A stretch of DNA of 39,477 nt from Streptococcus sp. SK643 (GCF_000259505.1 NZ_AJMM01000023.1:1-39477); one strand, 5' to 3'; positions 25,028 through 34,307 are shown, counted from the first letter of the stretch. A program made the numbers and translations. Notes: generated by a model from the letters alone, not told the origin.

Positions 25028-25705
25028 TTAAGCTTCAGAAAGATCGTTTTCGATGATTACTTTAATAGCATGATGATCTGCAGCTTTACTAAATACTTCA
25101 TAAGCTTTTTCAATTTCACTGAGTTTGAAATAATGAGTAACTAATTTTTCCGGCTCAATCTTATGAGTTTCAAGAGCTTTCAACAACTGAGGTGTTGTAT
25201 TTGTAGATACTAAACCAGTAGTAATATTGATATTGCGGATCCAAAGTCTGTCTAACTCAAATTCAACTGGTTTACCGTGTACACCACAGTTAGCTATTGT
25301 TCCGTCTACACCCATAATCTTTTGACAGAAATCAAATGTTGCAGGAATACCAACAGCTTCAATGGCTACATCTACACCACCTCCATCTGTTAGGTCAAAA
25401 ATTTCTTTAATCGCTTTTTCAGGATCTGAAGAATTTACTTTGTGAGTTGCATCAAAGAATACGGCTGTTTCCAAGCGGTTATCGTCTAAGTCCACCATAA
25501 TCAATTTAGCTGGTGAGTAGAACTGAGCTGTCAAGAGAGCAGCCAATCCAACAGATCCTGAACCAATAATGGCTACACTACAACCAGGTTCTACTTTCCC
25601 TTTCAAGACACCAATTTCATACCCAGTAGGCAAAATGTCTAATAACATAACCAAGACTTCATCTGACAAGTCTTCTGAAGTATAGTAAAGAGTGTTATCA
25701 GCTGC
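25028..25705 (-). pseudogene. 5'-truncated zinc-dependent alcohol dehydrogenase remnant
   Basis: The readable part (ADNTLYYTSEDLSDEV to NDLSEA at the end) corresponds to the C-terminal ~220 residues of a medium-chain zinc alcohol dehydrogenase: the Rossmann segment VAIIGSGSVGLAALL, then VDVAIEAVGIPATFDFC and GLVSTNTTPQLL. The roughly 130-residue catalytic zinc domain (GHE motif and cysteine ligands) is absent. Upstream the frame continues into Lys-rich, A-rich sequence and then the nagA terminator, with no ATG or SD. The only start would be TTG at 25669. Some residues look unlike the family (FFDATHK where SFGATHK is usual), consistent with decay. The family comparison is from memory. Confidence 0.75.
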
Positions 25706-25764
25706 TTCTTCAAACTTTTTTTGTGATTTTTTAACTTTTTTATTTACCGATAAAGTAATATAGA

Positions 25765-25796
25765 TAAAAAAGCAGGAATCCTGTAACCATTCCTGC
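25765..25796 (-). terminator. Terminator of nagA
   Basis: Eight-base stem GCAGGAAT/ATTCCTGC (25772-25779 with 25789-25796), nine-base loop, T-run on the reverse strand. Confidence 0.85.
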
Positions 25797-25808
25797 CTTA
25801 CTTTATCT

Positions 25809-26960
25809 TTATGCTTGGTAACGTTTCACACCATCTAGATACGTAGCTACCAATTCCAAATCTTTGTCTAAAACAATAAAGTCTGCATCATAACCTTCAC
25901 GAATTTGTCCACAGACATCATCAATATTAACAGATTTTGCTGGGTTAAGGCTAGCCATCATAACCGCTTCGTGTGGATTTGCAATACCCCACTCGACTAC
26001 ATTTCTCATACCATCTTTAAGTTTGAGGATAGAACCTGCCAAATTACCAGTAGATTTGAGACGTGCAGTTCCATTTGCTACTACAACAGGGAATTCTCCC
26101 AACATATAGTCACCGTCTTCAAGTCCACCAGCTGTCATACAGTCCGTAATAAGAGCGATGTTTTCTGTCCCCTTCTGCTTAAGTAAAATCTCACAAGCTT
26201 TTGGATCTACGTGATAACCATCACAAATCAATTCTGCGTAAGTATGTGGGAGCTCATACATAGCTCCTACCATACCGAGTTCGCGGTGTGTTAAACCACG
26301 CATCCCATTATAGGCATGTACCCATACACTAGCTCCTGCATCAACTGCCTTCTTAGCTTGTTCAAATGTCGCATCTGAGTGTCCAAGTGCAACTGTCACA
26401 CCTTCACCTGTAATAGTACGTACAAAATCTTCCACCCCATCACGTTCTGGTGCAATAGCGATTTTATTTAGCATCCCTTTTGCAGCATTCTGCCAAGAAT
26501 GAAACTCCTCAACACCAGGGTCTCTCATATAAGTTGGGTTTTGTGCCCCCTTAAAAGTTTCTGTGAAATATGGACCTTCATAATAAATCCCACGAATCTT
26601 AGCACCTGTTGCTTCTTTGTAATGGTTCCCAAGATTTTCAGTGACTGCAAGCAATTGCTCATAAGTGGCTGTTAAAGTTGTGGGCAAGAAACTGGTAACA
26701 CCGGTACTAAGAAGTCCTTCGCTCATAGTATGCAATGTACCTTCAATGTTGTTGTCCATCACATCTACACCTGCATATCCATGAATATGAGTATCCACGA
26801 GACCTGGTGCAATGCTATAACCAGTATAGTCAAGAACCTCTGCTCCTTCAGGAATTTGATCCACATGTTTCCCAAATTTGCCATCAACAAGTTCTAAGTA
26901 CCCACCGCGACGAATGCCAAATGGATAGAAAAACTGATCCGCTTTAACGTAATTAGGCAT
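25809..26960 (-). CDS. nagA: N-acetylglucosamine-6-phosphate deacetylase
   Basis: Removes acetate from GlcNAc-6-phosphate, feeding GlcN-6-P to NagB and glycolysis or to cell-wall synthesis. The 383-residue amidohydrolase has the metal motif VDTHIHG (His58, His60), YYEGPYF (Glu128), LGHSDAT (His194), WVHAYNGM (His215) and the catalytic ITDCMTAGG (Asp273). Length equals the pneumococcal enzyme. TAAGGAGGTC precedes the ATG. Transcribed alone from a consensus promoter, with its own terminator. No cre site is obvious. Confidence 0.97.
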   Translation of the reverse strand: MPNYVKADQFFYPFGIRRGGYLELVDGKFGKHVDQIPEGAEVLDYTGYSIAPGLVDTHIHGYAGVDVMDNNIEGTLHTMSEGLLSTGVTSFLPTTLTATYEQLLAVTENLGNHYKEATGAKIRGIYYEGPYFTETFKGAQNPTYMRDPGVEEFHSWQNAAKGMLNKIAIAPERDGVEDFVRTITGEGVTVALGHSDATFEQAKKAVDAGASVWVHAYNGMRGLTHRELGMVGAMYELPHTYAELICDGYHVDPKACEILLKQKGTENIALITDCMTAGGLEDGDYMLGEFPVVVANGTARLKSTGNLAGSILKLKDGMRNVVEWGIANPHEAVMMASLNPAKSVNIDDVCGQIREGYDADFIVLDKDLELVATYLDGVKRYQA

Positions 26961-27010
26961 AATAATGACCTCCTTAAAAGATTACTTTTGATATTTATTA
27001 TGTCAATTAC

Positions 27011-27039
27011 ATTATAAACTTTTCTGATTCATTTGTAAA
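27011..27039 (-). promoter_or_regulatory. SigA promoter of nagA
   Basis: On the reverse strand TTTACA (27034-27039), 17-base spacer, TATAAT (27011-27016). Confidence 0.8.
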
Positions 27040-27070
27040 TGGTATAGACCTGTTTTCTGGATATATTTTA

Positions 27071-27096
27071 AAAGAGTTGGATCTCTCCAACTCTTT
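27071..27096. terminator. Terminator of the O-acetyltransferase gene
   Basis: Perfect 11-base stem AAAGAGTTGGA/TCCAACTCTTT with a four-base loop, 16 bases after the stop. The T-run on the reverse strand is short (TTTT). Confidence 0.75.
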
Positions 27097-27111
27097 ATGT
27101 TCTTTTATAAA

Positions 27112-28929
27112 TTATTTTGACTTGACAGGTTTTTCTTGAGCTTCCTGAACAGCTGCAGAAATAGTGTCAGAGTATAATTTTGATCCAGCTTCAATCTTAC
27201 TATTATCGCTTCCAAAGTGAACCTGGTCTGTTCCAGTCCAGATTTCAGGATGTTGCTTAGCAACCTGATTCCAATCAGCGATTGTTACATAAGGAGTTTT
27301 ACTTGCTAGCTCTCTCATGTAAGCAGCAGCTTTCTCAACTATTTCATAAGTATCTTTTTTCTTGTCCCCTTCATAAGGAGTAACCAAAATCAAATGGTGA
27401 CCTTTGGGAAGATTTTTGATCATACTATCCCAATCTTCTTTGTAATTTTCAGGATTATTAACTCCCGTTGCAATGATTACCATTTTAGGTAAAAATTTAT
27501 TCTGACTATTATTGAGCATGATTTCATTAGCATTCTTAGTTGTTCTGCTAACCTGTGCATTGATTTGAGCACCAGGTAAAGCTGTCTGAAGAGCTGTATT
27601 CGCTCTTAAGGCAACCGAATCACCAATCAACATAATTCCATCAGCAATACCCAAACTGCTTGCATCTGCACGTTCTGCCATCAATTTTGATTGGTTGAGG
27701 TTGGTAGCAGCTTGTTTTAAGCCGTTTACCGTTAAATCTGTTTCAAAAGCTCCCACTTGTGGGGCCAAAAGTGTTACCAATAGAGCTATTAACGTCAAGA
27801 CTCCTGTAATAGATGCAAATATTCTCTGAATATAAGGAAAAGTACGAATCGTTTCCAAAATAGGTGTATCCTTACCTGCAATCCAAGGCTCTATCACATA
27901 AAATGAAAAACTAGCAAAGACATACGAAAATAGCAGTGTTAGTAAGACAGCTACAAGATTTGATGTCAACTGAGAAAAAATGATATAGAAGGGCCAGTGG
28001 AAGAGATAGACAGCATAACTAGTATCTGCTAAAAAACTAATAATCTTAGGTTCCTTTGTATTTGGTGTTTTTTCATGTAAAACACGCGCTGCGAAAATCA
28101 TCCCAAGAGCTGCAAGACTTGCGAGTAAAAATCCGAATAGATAGGCAAATAGGTAAGTGAATTTAACAAAAAGTGTCAGGACAAGTAATAAGGCAAAACT
28201 TCCTCCAAACATGAATAAGTTCTTCCTTAAATCCAACTTTTTATCAAACTGTTTGACCAAAGAAGTCGTTTCACGAACACCCACTACAGTTGCCAAAATA
28301 CTTCCCAAAAAGAAGGGATAGATATGAGTTAAACTTGAAAAATAAACAGATGAATAGGAACTCACTAAAAAACTACCAATAAACATGGAGAAGAAACTAA
28401 TCAAAAAGCTTGCTATAGACACAAGAAAGACCATGCCTCTAAGCTGACCTTTTGATCTAGCCCATTTAGATAAAAGCCAAACTGCCAAGCCCCAAAGGAT
28501 ATAGTAGTGAACTTCAACTGCCAAACTCCAATTATGAACAAACAAATGTGGAATAAACTGAGATTCGTAGCTCCCTCCCGTGAGCATCTCATAATAGTTG
28601 GTCATGAATCCAAGAACTCCAGCTATTTGCCCGCCAATTCCAGCTACATAATCACGACGCACTAGAAACGTAAAAGGGATAGTCACTAAAATCATCACTA
28701 CCACTGGAGGAAAAATCCGGTAAAAACGTCGTTTCAAAAAACTTAGTAGATCAATTTGGTGATAGTTATTAAATTCTTCAATTAGTAGAGCAGTAATCAG
28801 GAACCCTGAAAATGTGAAAAAGACATCTACCCCCAAAAATCCTCCAGGAAAGACGGTCTGAAAAAAATGATACAAAAGTACCAACAGTAATCCTGTAATC
28901 CTAATCAAGGAAAACCATTTAATACGCAT
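27112..28929 (-). CDS. oatA: Peptidoglycan O-acetyltransferase, OatA/Adr type
   Basis: Predicted to O-acetylate MurNAc in the cell wall, giving lysozyme resistance; in pneumococcus Adr also affects beta-lactam susceptibility. The 605 residues contain an acyltransferase-3 domain (about 1-375) with ten or so membrane helices, LLLVLLYHFF with the conserved His, GVDVFFTFSGFLI, and FLKRRFYRIFPP, then an extracellular SGNH domain: G-D-S438 (LIGDSVAL), the block III GVNN, and D568QVH571 near the end. All catalytic parts are present. It lies between nagA and tgt, each with its own terminator, so it is probably monocistronic. Confidence 0.92.
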   Translation of the reverse strand: MRIKWFSLIRITGLLLVLLYHFFQTVFPGGFLGVDVFFTFSGFLITALLIEEFNNYHQIDLLSFLKRRFYRIFPPVVVMILVTIPFTFLVRRDYVAGIGGQIAGVLGFMTNYYEMLTGGSYESQFIPHLFVHNWSLAVEVHYYILWGLAVWLLSKWARSKGQLRGMVFLVSIASFLISFFSMFIGSFLVSSYSSVYFSSLTHIYPFFLGSILATVVGVRETTSLVKQFDKKLDLRKNLFMFGGSFALLLVLTLFVKFTYLFAYLFGFLLASLAALGMIFAARVLHEKTPNTKEPKIISFLADTSYAVYLFHWPFYIIFSQLTSNLVAVLLTLLFSYVFASFSFYVIEPWIAGKDTPILETIRTFPYIQRIFASITGVLTLIALLVTLLAPQVGAFETDLTVNGLKQAATNLNQSKLMAERADASSLGIADGIMLIGDSVALRANTALQTALPGAQINAQVSRTTKNANEIMLNNSQNKFLPKMVIIATGVNNPENYKEDWDSMIKNLPKGHHLILVTPYEGDKKKDTYEIVEKAAAYMRELASKTPYVTIADWNQVAKQHPEIWTGTDQVHFGSDNSKIEAGSKLYSDTISAAVQEAQEKPVKSK

Positions 28930-28980
28930 ACGAGTTTATTCTCCCTTTCATTATTCACTTTATTCTATCAAAAAAAGAGG

Positions 28981-29010
28981 AAAAATCCCAAGAGAAAACT
29001 TAGGATTTTT
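28981..29010 (-). terminator. Terminator of tgt
   Basis: Stem 28981-28992 with 28999-29010, 12 pairs with one mismatch, six-base loop, T-run on the reverse strand. Confidence 0.85.
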
Positions 29011-29029
29011 GTATTCTTATTTTTCACTA

Positions 29030-30175
<1,146 letters not shown>

Positions 30176-30187
30176 CTACCTCCGAAG

Positions 30188-30206
30188 CTGGGAAAGACAG
30201 TCCCAG
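30188..30206 (-). other. Stem-loop in the tgt leader
   Basis: CTGGGA and TCCCAG, seven-base loop, placed just before the SD. A second possible GCCC/GGGC hairpin lies at about 30219-30228. It does not match the preQ1-I or preQ1-II consensus as I know them. Confidence 0.45.
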
Positions 30207-30238
30207 TTCTTACTTTGAGCCCAAGGGCATACTGTATG

Positions 30239-30267
30239 ATTTTATCAAAAAAAGAGGGAACTGTCAC
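30239..30267 (-). promoter_or_regulatory. SigA promoter of tgt
   Basis: On the reverse strand GTGACA (30262-30267), 17-base spacer, TAAAAT (30239-30244). Confidence 0.75.
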
Positions 30268-30273
30268 GAACTA

Positions 30274-30282
30274 TGGTATAAT
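30274..30282 (+). promoter_or_regulatory. Extended -10 promoter of the DUF975 gene, predicted leaderless
   Basis: TGG-TATAAT (30277-30282) and then six bases to the ATG at 30289. The -35 is poor. No SD is present. Confidence 0.65.
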
Positions 30283-30288
30283 GAGAGA

Positions 30289-31146
30289 ATGAAAAACTCA
30301 AAAATTGATTTAAAAACAATTCGTCTGCAAGCCAGACAATTACAGTCTGAAAATCCCCGCCTCTTTCTCGTCTATATGCTACCGAGTCTCATCTTTATCT
30401 TCTCAGCTTTTTTCAATCCCTTAGACAGAATTCAAGAAAGTCTGATAGAACTACCTTTTATCAGTATGTTAGGTCAGATACTTCAAGCTTATCTTTTCCC
30501 TTTATCTGTTTCCTTTATTGGTTCAATTTTTCTAACTAGTGCAGTCTTTACAACCCTACAACTCATCAAAAAGTCTGAGCTAGATTTGTCAGTTAAAAGC
30601 AGCTTTATCCTCTTTAGTGATGAGCGTTTTTCCCAAACCTTTCTAACTCTTCTTCTGAAGCGTTTCTATCTCTTTTTATGGAGTATACCAAGTTTAGTTG
30701 GTGTCTATTTTCTATTTTATAGCAGTCACCTGACAAAGCAGTTTGTTGCCTTACATCCTGAATTCCCAAACCTAGACCTGTCTTCAATCGAAAATGAACA
30801 CTTCCTTATGACCTTTGGATTTTACTTTTTAACAAGTCTTATCTTGATGATTGTCGGAAATATCCTCTATATTCCACAATACTATGCTTATTCACAGGTA
30901 GAATTTCTCCTCTGTGACACCCTAGACTTGGGACAAGCTAGACCAAGACAAATCCTTAAAACCAGTCGTTTCTTGATGAAGGGCTACAAGTACCAACGCT
31001 TTATTCTGGACTTACAATTACTGCCCTGGTACTTTTTAAACTGGATTACTTTTGAGATCGCTAGCTTTTCCCTTCTACCTTATATTCAATCTAATAAAAT
31101 TATTTTTTACCGAGCATTACTGGCTCGAAAAAGACCAAAAGCTTAA
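30289..31146 (+). CDS. DUF975 family integral membrane protein
   Basis: 285 residues starting MKNSKIDLKTIRLQARQLQSENPRLF. The N-terminal basic helix precedes about five membrane segments (near 29-46, 63-90, 120-142, 180-206 and a C-terminal segment), with the conserved QYYAYSQVEFLLCDTLDL region of the DUF975 family. The function is not established. The ATG at 30289 is chosen from protein similarity to streptococcal relatives; a frame opening at 30157 runs back over tgt. The -10 box ends six bases before this ATG, so the message is probably leaderless. The stop codon (31144-31146) lies inside the terminator stem. Confidence 0.82.
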   Translation: MKNSKIDLKTIRLQARQLQSENPRLFLVYMLPSLIFIFSAFFNPLDRIQESLIELPFISMLGQILQAYLFPLSVSFIGSIFLTSAVFTTLQLIKKSELDLSVKSSFILFSDERFSQTFLTLLLKRFYLFLWSIPSLVGVYFLFYSSHLTKQFVALHPEFPNLDLSSIENEHFLMTFGFYFLTSLILMIVGNILYIPQYYAYSQVEFLLCDTLDLGQARPRQILKTSRFLMKGYKYQRFILDLQLLPWYFLNWITFEIASFSLLPYIQSNKIIFYRALLARKRPKA

Positions 31147-31167
31147 AGGTTTTTCCTTTAAGCTTTT
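31137..31167. terminator. Bidirectional terminator of the DUF975 gene and pcp
   Basis: Perfect 13-base stem AAAAGCTTAAAGG (31137-31149) with 31155-31167, five-base loop, T-runs on both sides. Convergent genes share it. Confidence 0.92.
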
Positions 31168-31169
31168 TA

Positions 31170-31814
31170 TTAATGTAATTCTCCACCTACCAGTTGTAAA
31201 TCCTTCTCTCCATACTCTATGATAGCTCGAATTGCAGCATCTATTCCTCGAACAATATCAACTAAATCCATAGCTGGAGTATGGGGTTTATCTACCACCT
31301 GTTCCACCATATAAGGAATATGCATAAAGCCTGCCTTAATATTTGGAAATTCTTTCTCAATCAAATAAAGCACTTGATACATGAGATGATTACAAACAAA
31401 CGTCCCTGCAGTATTGGAAACAGAAGCTGTTAATCCTTCCTCTTTTATAGCTTGAACCATAGCTTTAATGGGAAGACTACTAAAATAGGCAGGAGGCCCA
31501 TCAAGCTGAATTGGACGGTCAATTGGTTGATTGCCTTCATTATCTGGGATACGTGCATCATCTTGGTTGATGGCTACTCGTTCAGGTGTCAGTCCCTTTC
31601 TTCCACCTGCTTGGCCTACACACAGAACGATGTCTGGTTGATAAAGCCTTATCTCCTCCTCTAAAATCTTAGCTGACTTATAAAATACGGTTGGAACTTC
31701 TAGCCATCGAACTTCAGCCCCTTGAATCTGAGCTGGTAAGGATTTGATAGCCTCTAAGGCTGGATTGAGCTTTTCTCCACCAAAAGGATCAAAGCCTGTC
31801 ACTAATACTTTCAT
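31170..31814 (-). CDS. pcp: Pyrrolidone-carboxylate peptidase (pyroglutamyl peptidase I)
   Basis: Cytoplasmic cysteine peptidase that removes N-terminal pyroglutamate from peptides. The 214 residues begin [20 protein letters not shown] and contain the catalytic triad in TPERVAINQ (Glu78), [10 protein letters not shown] (Cys141) and MHIPYM (His165). The start at 31814 follows AAGGAG; a longer frame to 31871 adds 19 non-family residues. It has an extended -10 promoter (TGT-TATACT, 31862-31870). Confidence 0.96.
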   Translation of the reverse strand: MKVLVTGFDPFGGEKLNPALEAIKSLPAQIQGAEVRWLEVPTVFYKSAKILEEEIRLYQPDIVLCVGQAGGRKGLTPERVAINQDDARIPDNEGNQPIDRPIQLDGPPAYFSSLPIKAMVQAIKEEGLTASVSNTAGTFVCNHLMYQVLYLIEKEFPNIKAGFMHIPYMVEQVVDKPHTPAMDLVDIVRGIDAAIRAIIEYGEKDLQLVGGELH

Positions 31815-31861
31815 TTCGAACTCCTTACAAATGATTCCATAAAACTCTTTTCTTAAAGACA

Positions 31862-31870
31862 AGTATAACA
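31862..31870 (-). promoter_or_regulatory. Extended -10 promoter of pcp
   Basis: On the reverse strand TGT-TATACT, about 48 bases before the ATG. No good -35 is visible. Confidence 0.5.
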
Positions 31871-31926
31871 TATTTCCCTTATTCTGGACTAAAAAGGACT
31901 AGAGAGGTCAAGACTGGCCTTTGAGT

Positions 31927-32289
31927 TTATTTAAAAAGTAAAATACTAATTAAGGCCAAAATAGCTGGTCCACCTTGCTTCAAAATAATTTTCTTATCCG
32001 CTGAGAGAGAGCCATAAGCCGCCGCACCAATCACAAATAAGACAAAAATAGTCACAATTTCTAAATTCTGCGAGAAATAAACGCCATACAAGAGAAAGAC
32101 TCCTAGCAAAGCATTATAAATTCCTTGATTTTTAAATAATGAGCTTACTGAGGAACGAGTCAGTTCCTCCTTTTCAATGTTAAAGACACGACTAGTCGCA
32201 TCTGATCGCGTTGCAATACTTTCCAAATAAAAAATGTAAAAATGCTCCAAAGCAACAATCGTTGCTAAAATGATTGTAATAATTGACAT
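31927..32289 (-). CDS. DUF1304 family membrane protein
   Basis: 120 residues with four hydrophobic helices: MSIITIILATIVALEHFYIFYL, IYNALLGVFLLYGVYF, IVTIFVLFVIGAAAYG and GGPAILALISILLF. The motifs EHFYIFYLE and NQGIYNALL are typical of DUF1304 proteins. The role is unknown. It begins 10 bases after the MarR gene on the same strand, so it is the likely target of that repressor. The GC-rich arm pair near 31902-31917 (AGGTCA/TGGCCT) is only a weak terminator candidate. Confidence 0.85.
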   Translation of the reverse strand: MSIITIILATIVALEHFYIFYLESIATRSDATSRVFNIEKEELTRSSVSSLFKNQGIYNALLGVFLLYGVYFSQNLEIVTIFVLFVIGAAAYGSLSADKKIILKQGGPAILALISILLFK

Positions 32290-32299
32290 CTATTTCTCC

Positions 32300-32725
32300 T
32301 TAAATTTCTATATTTTCAATACCCAAAACCAATTTATCTAATAAACGGCTGAGTTCTGTTCTCTCAGACTCTGTCAAGATACTTTCCATCACTTCCTTAA
32401 CCTTGATATGTTTCAGAGGAGGATTCACCACTAACTGCTCCTTGGTATACTTCGTAGCTTCTACCAACACTTCCCGCTGATTTTCAGGATTACGATGACG
32501 CTCAACCAAACCTTCCTTTTCCAAAATCTTAAAATGCCGTGTCAAAGCAGCCTGATCAATTTTCAAACGCTCCTGAACCGCCATTTGGTTACAAGGGGAA
32601 TGCTCCAGCAAAAACAGTAAAATCTGATACCGTGTCAAACTAATCCCAAGCCTTTTTTCAAATAATTGCGTACTCGCTTGCTCAGACAAGCGAAGTTGAT
32701 AAAGTAAATCTTGAATCTCTAGCAT
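32300..32725 (-). CDS. MarR-family transcriptional regulator
   Basis: 141 residues, winged helix-turn-helix. The DNA-binding region runs from SLTRYQILLFLLEHSPCNQMAVQERLKIDQAALTRHFKILEKEGLVERHRNPENQREVLV (about 29-88), with RNPENQRE as the wing. The helical ends form a dimer. MarR proteins usually repress their own operon and are released by small phenolic or oxidative ligands; the ligand here is unknown. A consensus promoter and a 27-base inverted repeat directly at the -10 box support autoregulation. It forms an operon with the DUF1304 gene. Confidence 0.93.
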   Translation of the reverse strand: MLEIQDLLYQLRLSEQASTQLFEKRLGISLTRYQILLFLLEHSPCNQMAVQERLKIDQAALTRHFKILEKEGLVERHRNPENQREVLVEATKYTKEQLVVNPPLKHIKVKEVMESILTESERTELSRLLDKLVLGIENIEI

Positions 32726-32742
32726 TTCTTCCTCTTTTTGAT

Positions 32743-32769
32743 TGATTTATCAATAGTTGACAAATCAAT
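32743..32769. promoter_or_regulatory. MarR operator candidate
   Basis: TTGATTTATCAA (32743-32754), three bases, TTGACAAATCAA (32758-32769): inverted repeat with 11 of 12 pairs. It starts at the -10 box of the marR promoter and covers the expected start. Confidence 0.8.
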
Positions 32770-32797
32770 TATAGTGTGAAGTAAAATATAGTGCAAG
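32769..32797 (-). promoter_or_regulatory. SigA promoter of marR-DUF1304
   Basis: On the reverse strand TTGCAC (32792-32797), 17-base spacer, TATAAT (32769-32774). Confidence 0.85.
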
Positions 32798-32851
32798 AAT
32801 TATGCTTGGATTATTACAAGATGGAAACTTCCTATTTTCCATTCAAATTGA

Positions 32852-32954
32852 AACTCAATAAAAATTAAAGAGCAAACTAGGAAATTAGACATAGGCTGTA
32901 CTTGAGTACGGCAAGGCAAAACTGATGTGGTTTAAAGAGATTTTCGAAGAGTAT
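32852..32954. repeat. BOX-type repeat element (boxC-boxA, no boxB)
   Basis: AACTCAATAAAAATTAAAGA at one end and GAGATTTTCGAAGAGTAT at the other, joined by GGCTGTACTTGAGTACGGCAA. These match the ends and junction of pneumococcal BOX elements; several positions differ from the common form, so it is an older copy. About 100 bases. It lies in the 323-base gap between marR and the LysM gene. Confidence 0.85.
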
Positions 32955-32961
32955 GACAAAG

Positions 32962-33013
32962 AAAAAAACGAACGAGAATCACTTCCTATCACGAAAGCTA
33001 TATCTCATTCGTT
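32962..33013 (-). terminator. Terminator of the LysM gene
   Basis: AACGAACGAGA (32967-32977) pairs with TCTCATTCGTT (33003-33013), 10 of 11, long 25-base loop, T-run of seven on the reverse strand. Confidence 0.7.
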
Positions 33014-33048
33014 ATCTCAATCATCAAAATGACATTCCCAAGTCGGAC

Positions 33049-34254
33049 TTATCCATTCATTGAAACGTGAACGTGGTCATAGTGATTTTCAGTCACACTA
33101 CCACGGTCTGACATTGGATTCCAAGTGTTAGCTGGTCCATATATACTGTTAAATGGAGCATAGAAACGTTGTTTCCATATGATATAACTAATTCCACGAC
33201 TAGCCATATTTTTGATTGCATATTCTGCGATCTGGTCTCCAAGTGCTGAACTTTCTGGAACCATAAAATCAATAGCTAAACCTTTACCGTGATCACCACT
33301 GTCTCCAGGACGGTAACCACTGAAAGAGGTGATGCCAAATAAGTTAGCAATCTCTTCTTTAAAGGCAGCCGTTTGTGGCTTTAGACCAGCATTTTCAGAC
33401 TTAGCTGCAGCAATTCCAGCATAATCAGGAGCAGCTGGTGCAGAATAGGTTGTTGACGCAGTTTGATTCTGTTCTGATTGAGAAGTAGAAACTGCAGGTG
33501 TAGCTTCATTTGATAATGATACTTCTTTTACTTCTTCTGAGTTTGTTGCAGTTGTTTCGGTTGCTTTTTCTTCTACTGGCTTTGTAGTTGCTTCTACTGA
33601 TGGTTCAGCTTGAGGACTTGCTTGTGTTACCTGCTTCTCAGCTGGAGTCGTTGGCTGAGGAACTACTTCTGCTACTGTACTGGTTGGTTCGGCTGTTTGT
33701 CTCTCTGAGACAGAAGTTCCTGTAGATGGCGCGACTTCTTCTGAAGCAGTCACTGTCTCTGTAACTTCTGGACTTGATACTGCTTCTTTTGTACTTGTAG
33801 TTTCTACCGCTTTTGGAGCTTCTGCAATCGGTTGAGAAAGATCTGCAACCTGAACTGTCTGATTATCAACTGTTACTTGGTTGGTTGTTAAATCAGCTGT
33901 GGCAGTCGTCACTTCTTCATTAGAGTTTGATTGAGGTGTTTGAATCTCAACCTCTGTTAGCTCTTTTGCTTCATTAACTGTAGTTGTCAAAACAGTATCT
34001 GGAAAAATCAAGTCCATATTGGTGATTTTATTTAAATTGGCTAGAACCGTAAGATCCACATCCAAAGCCTCAGCAATGGTGCTTAAGGTATCTCCATACT
34101 GAACTGTATAAGTCGTTTTGTTCTCGCTTTTAGTAAGATCATTTTTAATTTGCTCAACACTACGAGCAGTCCAAAGAATCTCTTCTGCGTAAGTTGCTAA
34201 TACTGGCGCTAAAGATAAGGCTACTGTTGAAGCTAATAATATTCTTTTCTTCAT
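33049..34254 (-). CDS. Secreted LysM-domain surface protein with M15/VldE-like C-terminal domain
   Basis: 401 residues. A signal peptide (1-23, ending ATYA) is followed by a LysM peptidoglycan-binding domain (about 48-92, TYTVQYGDTLSTIAEALDVD), a long Ser/Thr/Glu/Pro-rich low-complexity linker (about 95-275) and a C-terminal domain (about 285-401). That domain has metal-site-like motifs: H322-X6-D329 (HGKGLAID) and H391YDHVH396, resembling the HxxxxxxD...HxH pattern of M15 peptidases and VldE-type domains. It matches the pneumococcal antigen known as Spr1875 (SP_2063), which I recall as part of the WalRK regulon. Enzyme activity is not established. It is monocistronic, with a terminator on each side. 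Confidence 0.85.
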   Translation of the reverse strand: MKKRILLASTVALSLAPVLATYAEEILWTARSVEQIKNDLTKSENKTTYTVQYGDTLSTIAEALDVDLTVLANLNKITNMDLIFPDTVLTTTVNEAKELTEVEIQTPQSNSNEEVTTATADLTTNQVTVDNQTVQVADLSQPIAEAPKAVETTSTKEAVSSPEVTETVTASEEVAPSTGTSVSERQTAEPTSTVAEVVPQPTTPAEKQVTQASPQAEPSVEATTKPVEEKATETTATNSEEVKEVSLSNEATPAVSTSQSEQNQTASTTYSAPAAPDYAGIAAAKSENAGLKPQTAAFKEEIANLFGITSFSGYRPGDSGDHGKGLAIDFMVPESSALGDQIAEYAIKNMASRGISYIIWKQRFYAPFNSIYGPANTWNPMSDRGSVTENHYDHVHVSMNG

Positions 34255-34287
34255 TCTTTCACATTCCTTTCAAATGAGTACCTAACT

Positions 34288-34296
34288 ATCATATCA
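34288..34296 (-). promoter_or_regulatory. Extended -10 promoter of the LysM gene
   Basis: On the reverse strand TGA-TATGAT, about 34 bases before the ATG; poor -35. An activator would be expected, in keeping with WalR control of its pneumococcal relative. Confidence 0.5.
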
Positions 34297-34307
34297 CAAA
34301 AAAACAG

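Noticed and set aside
33460..33960. Tandem repeat array in the LysM protein linker
   Set aside because: The Thr/Glu/Val-rich stretch is low complexity without a regular repeat unit.
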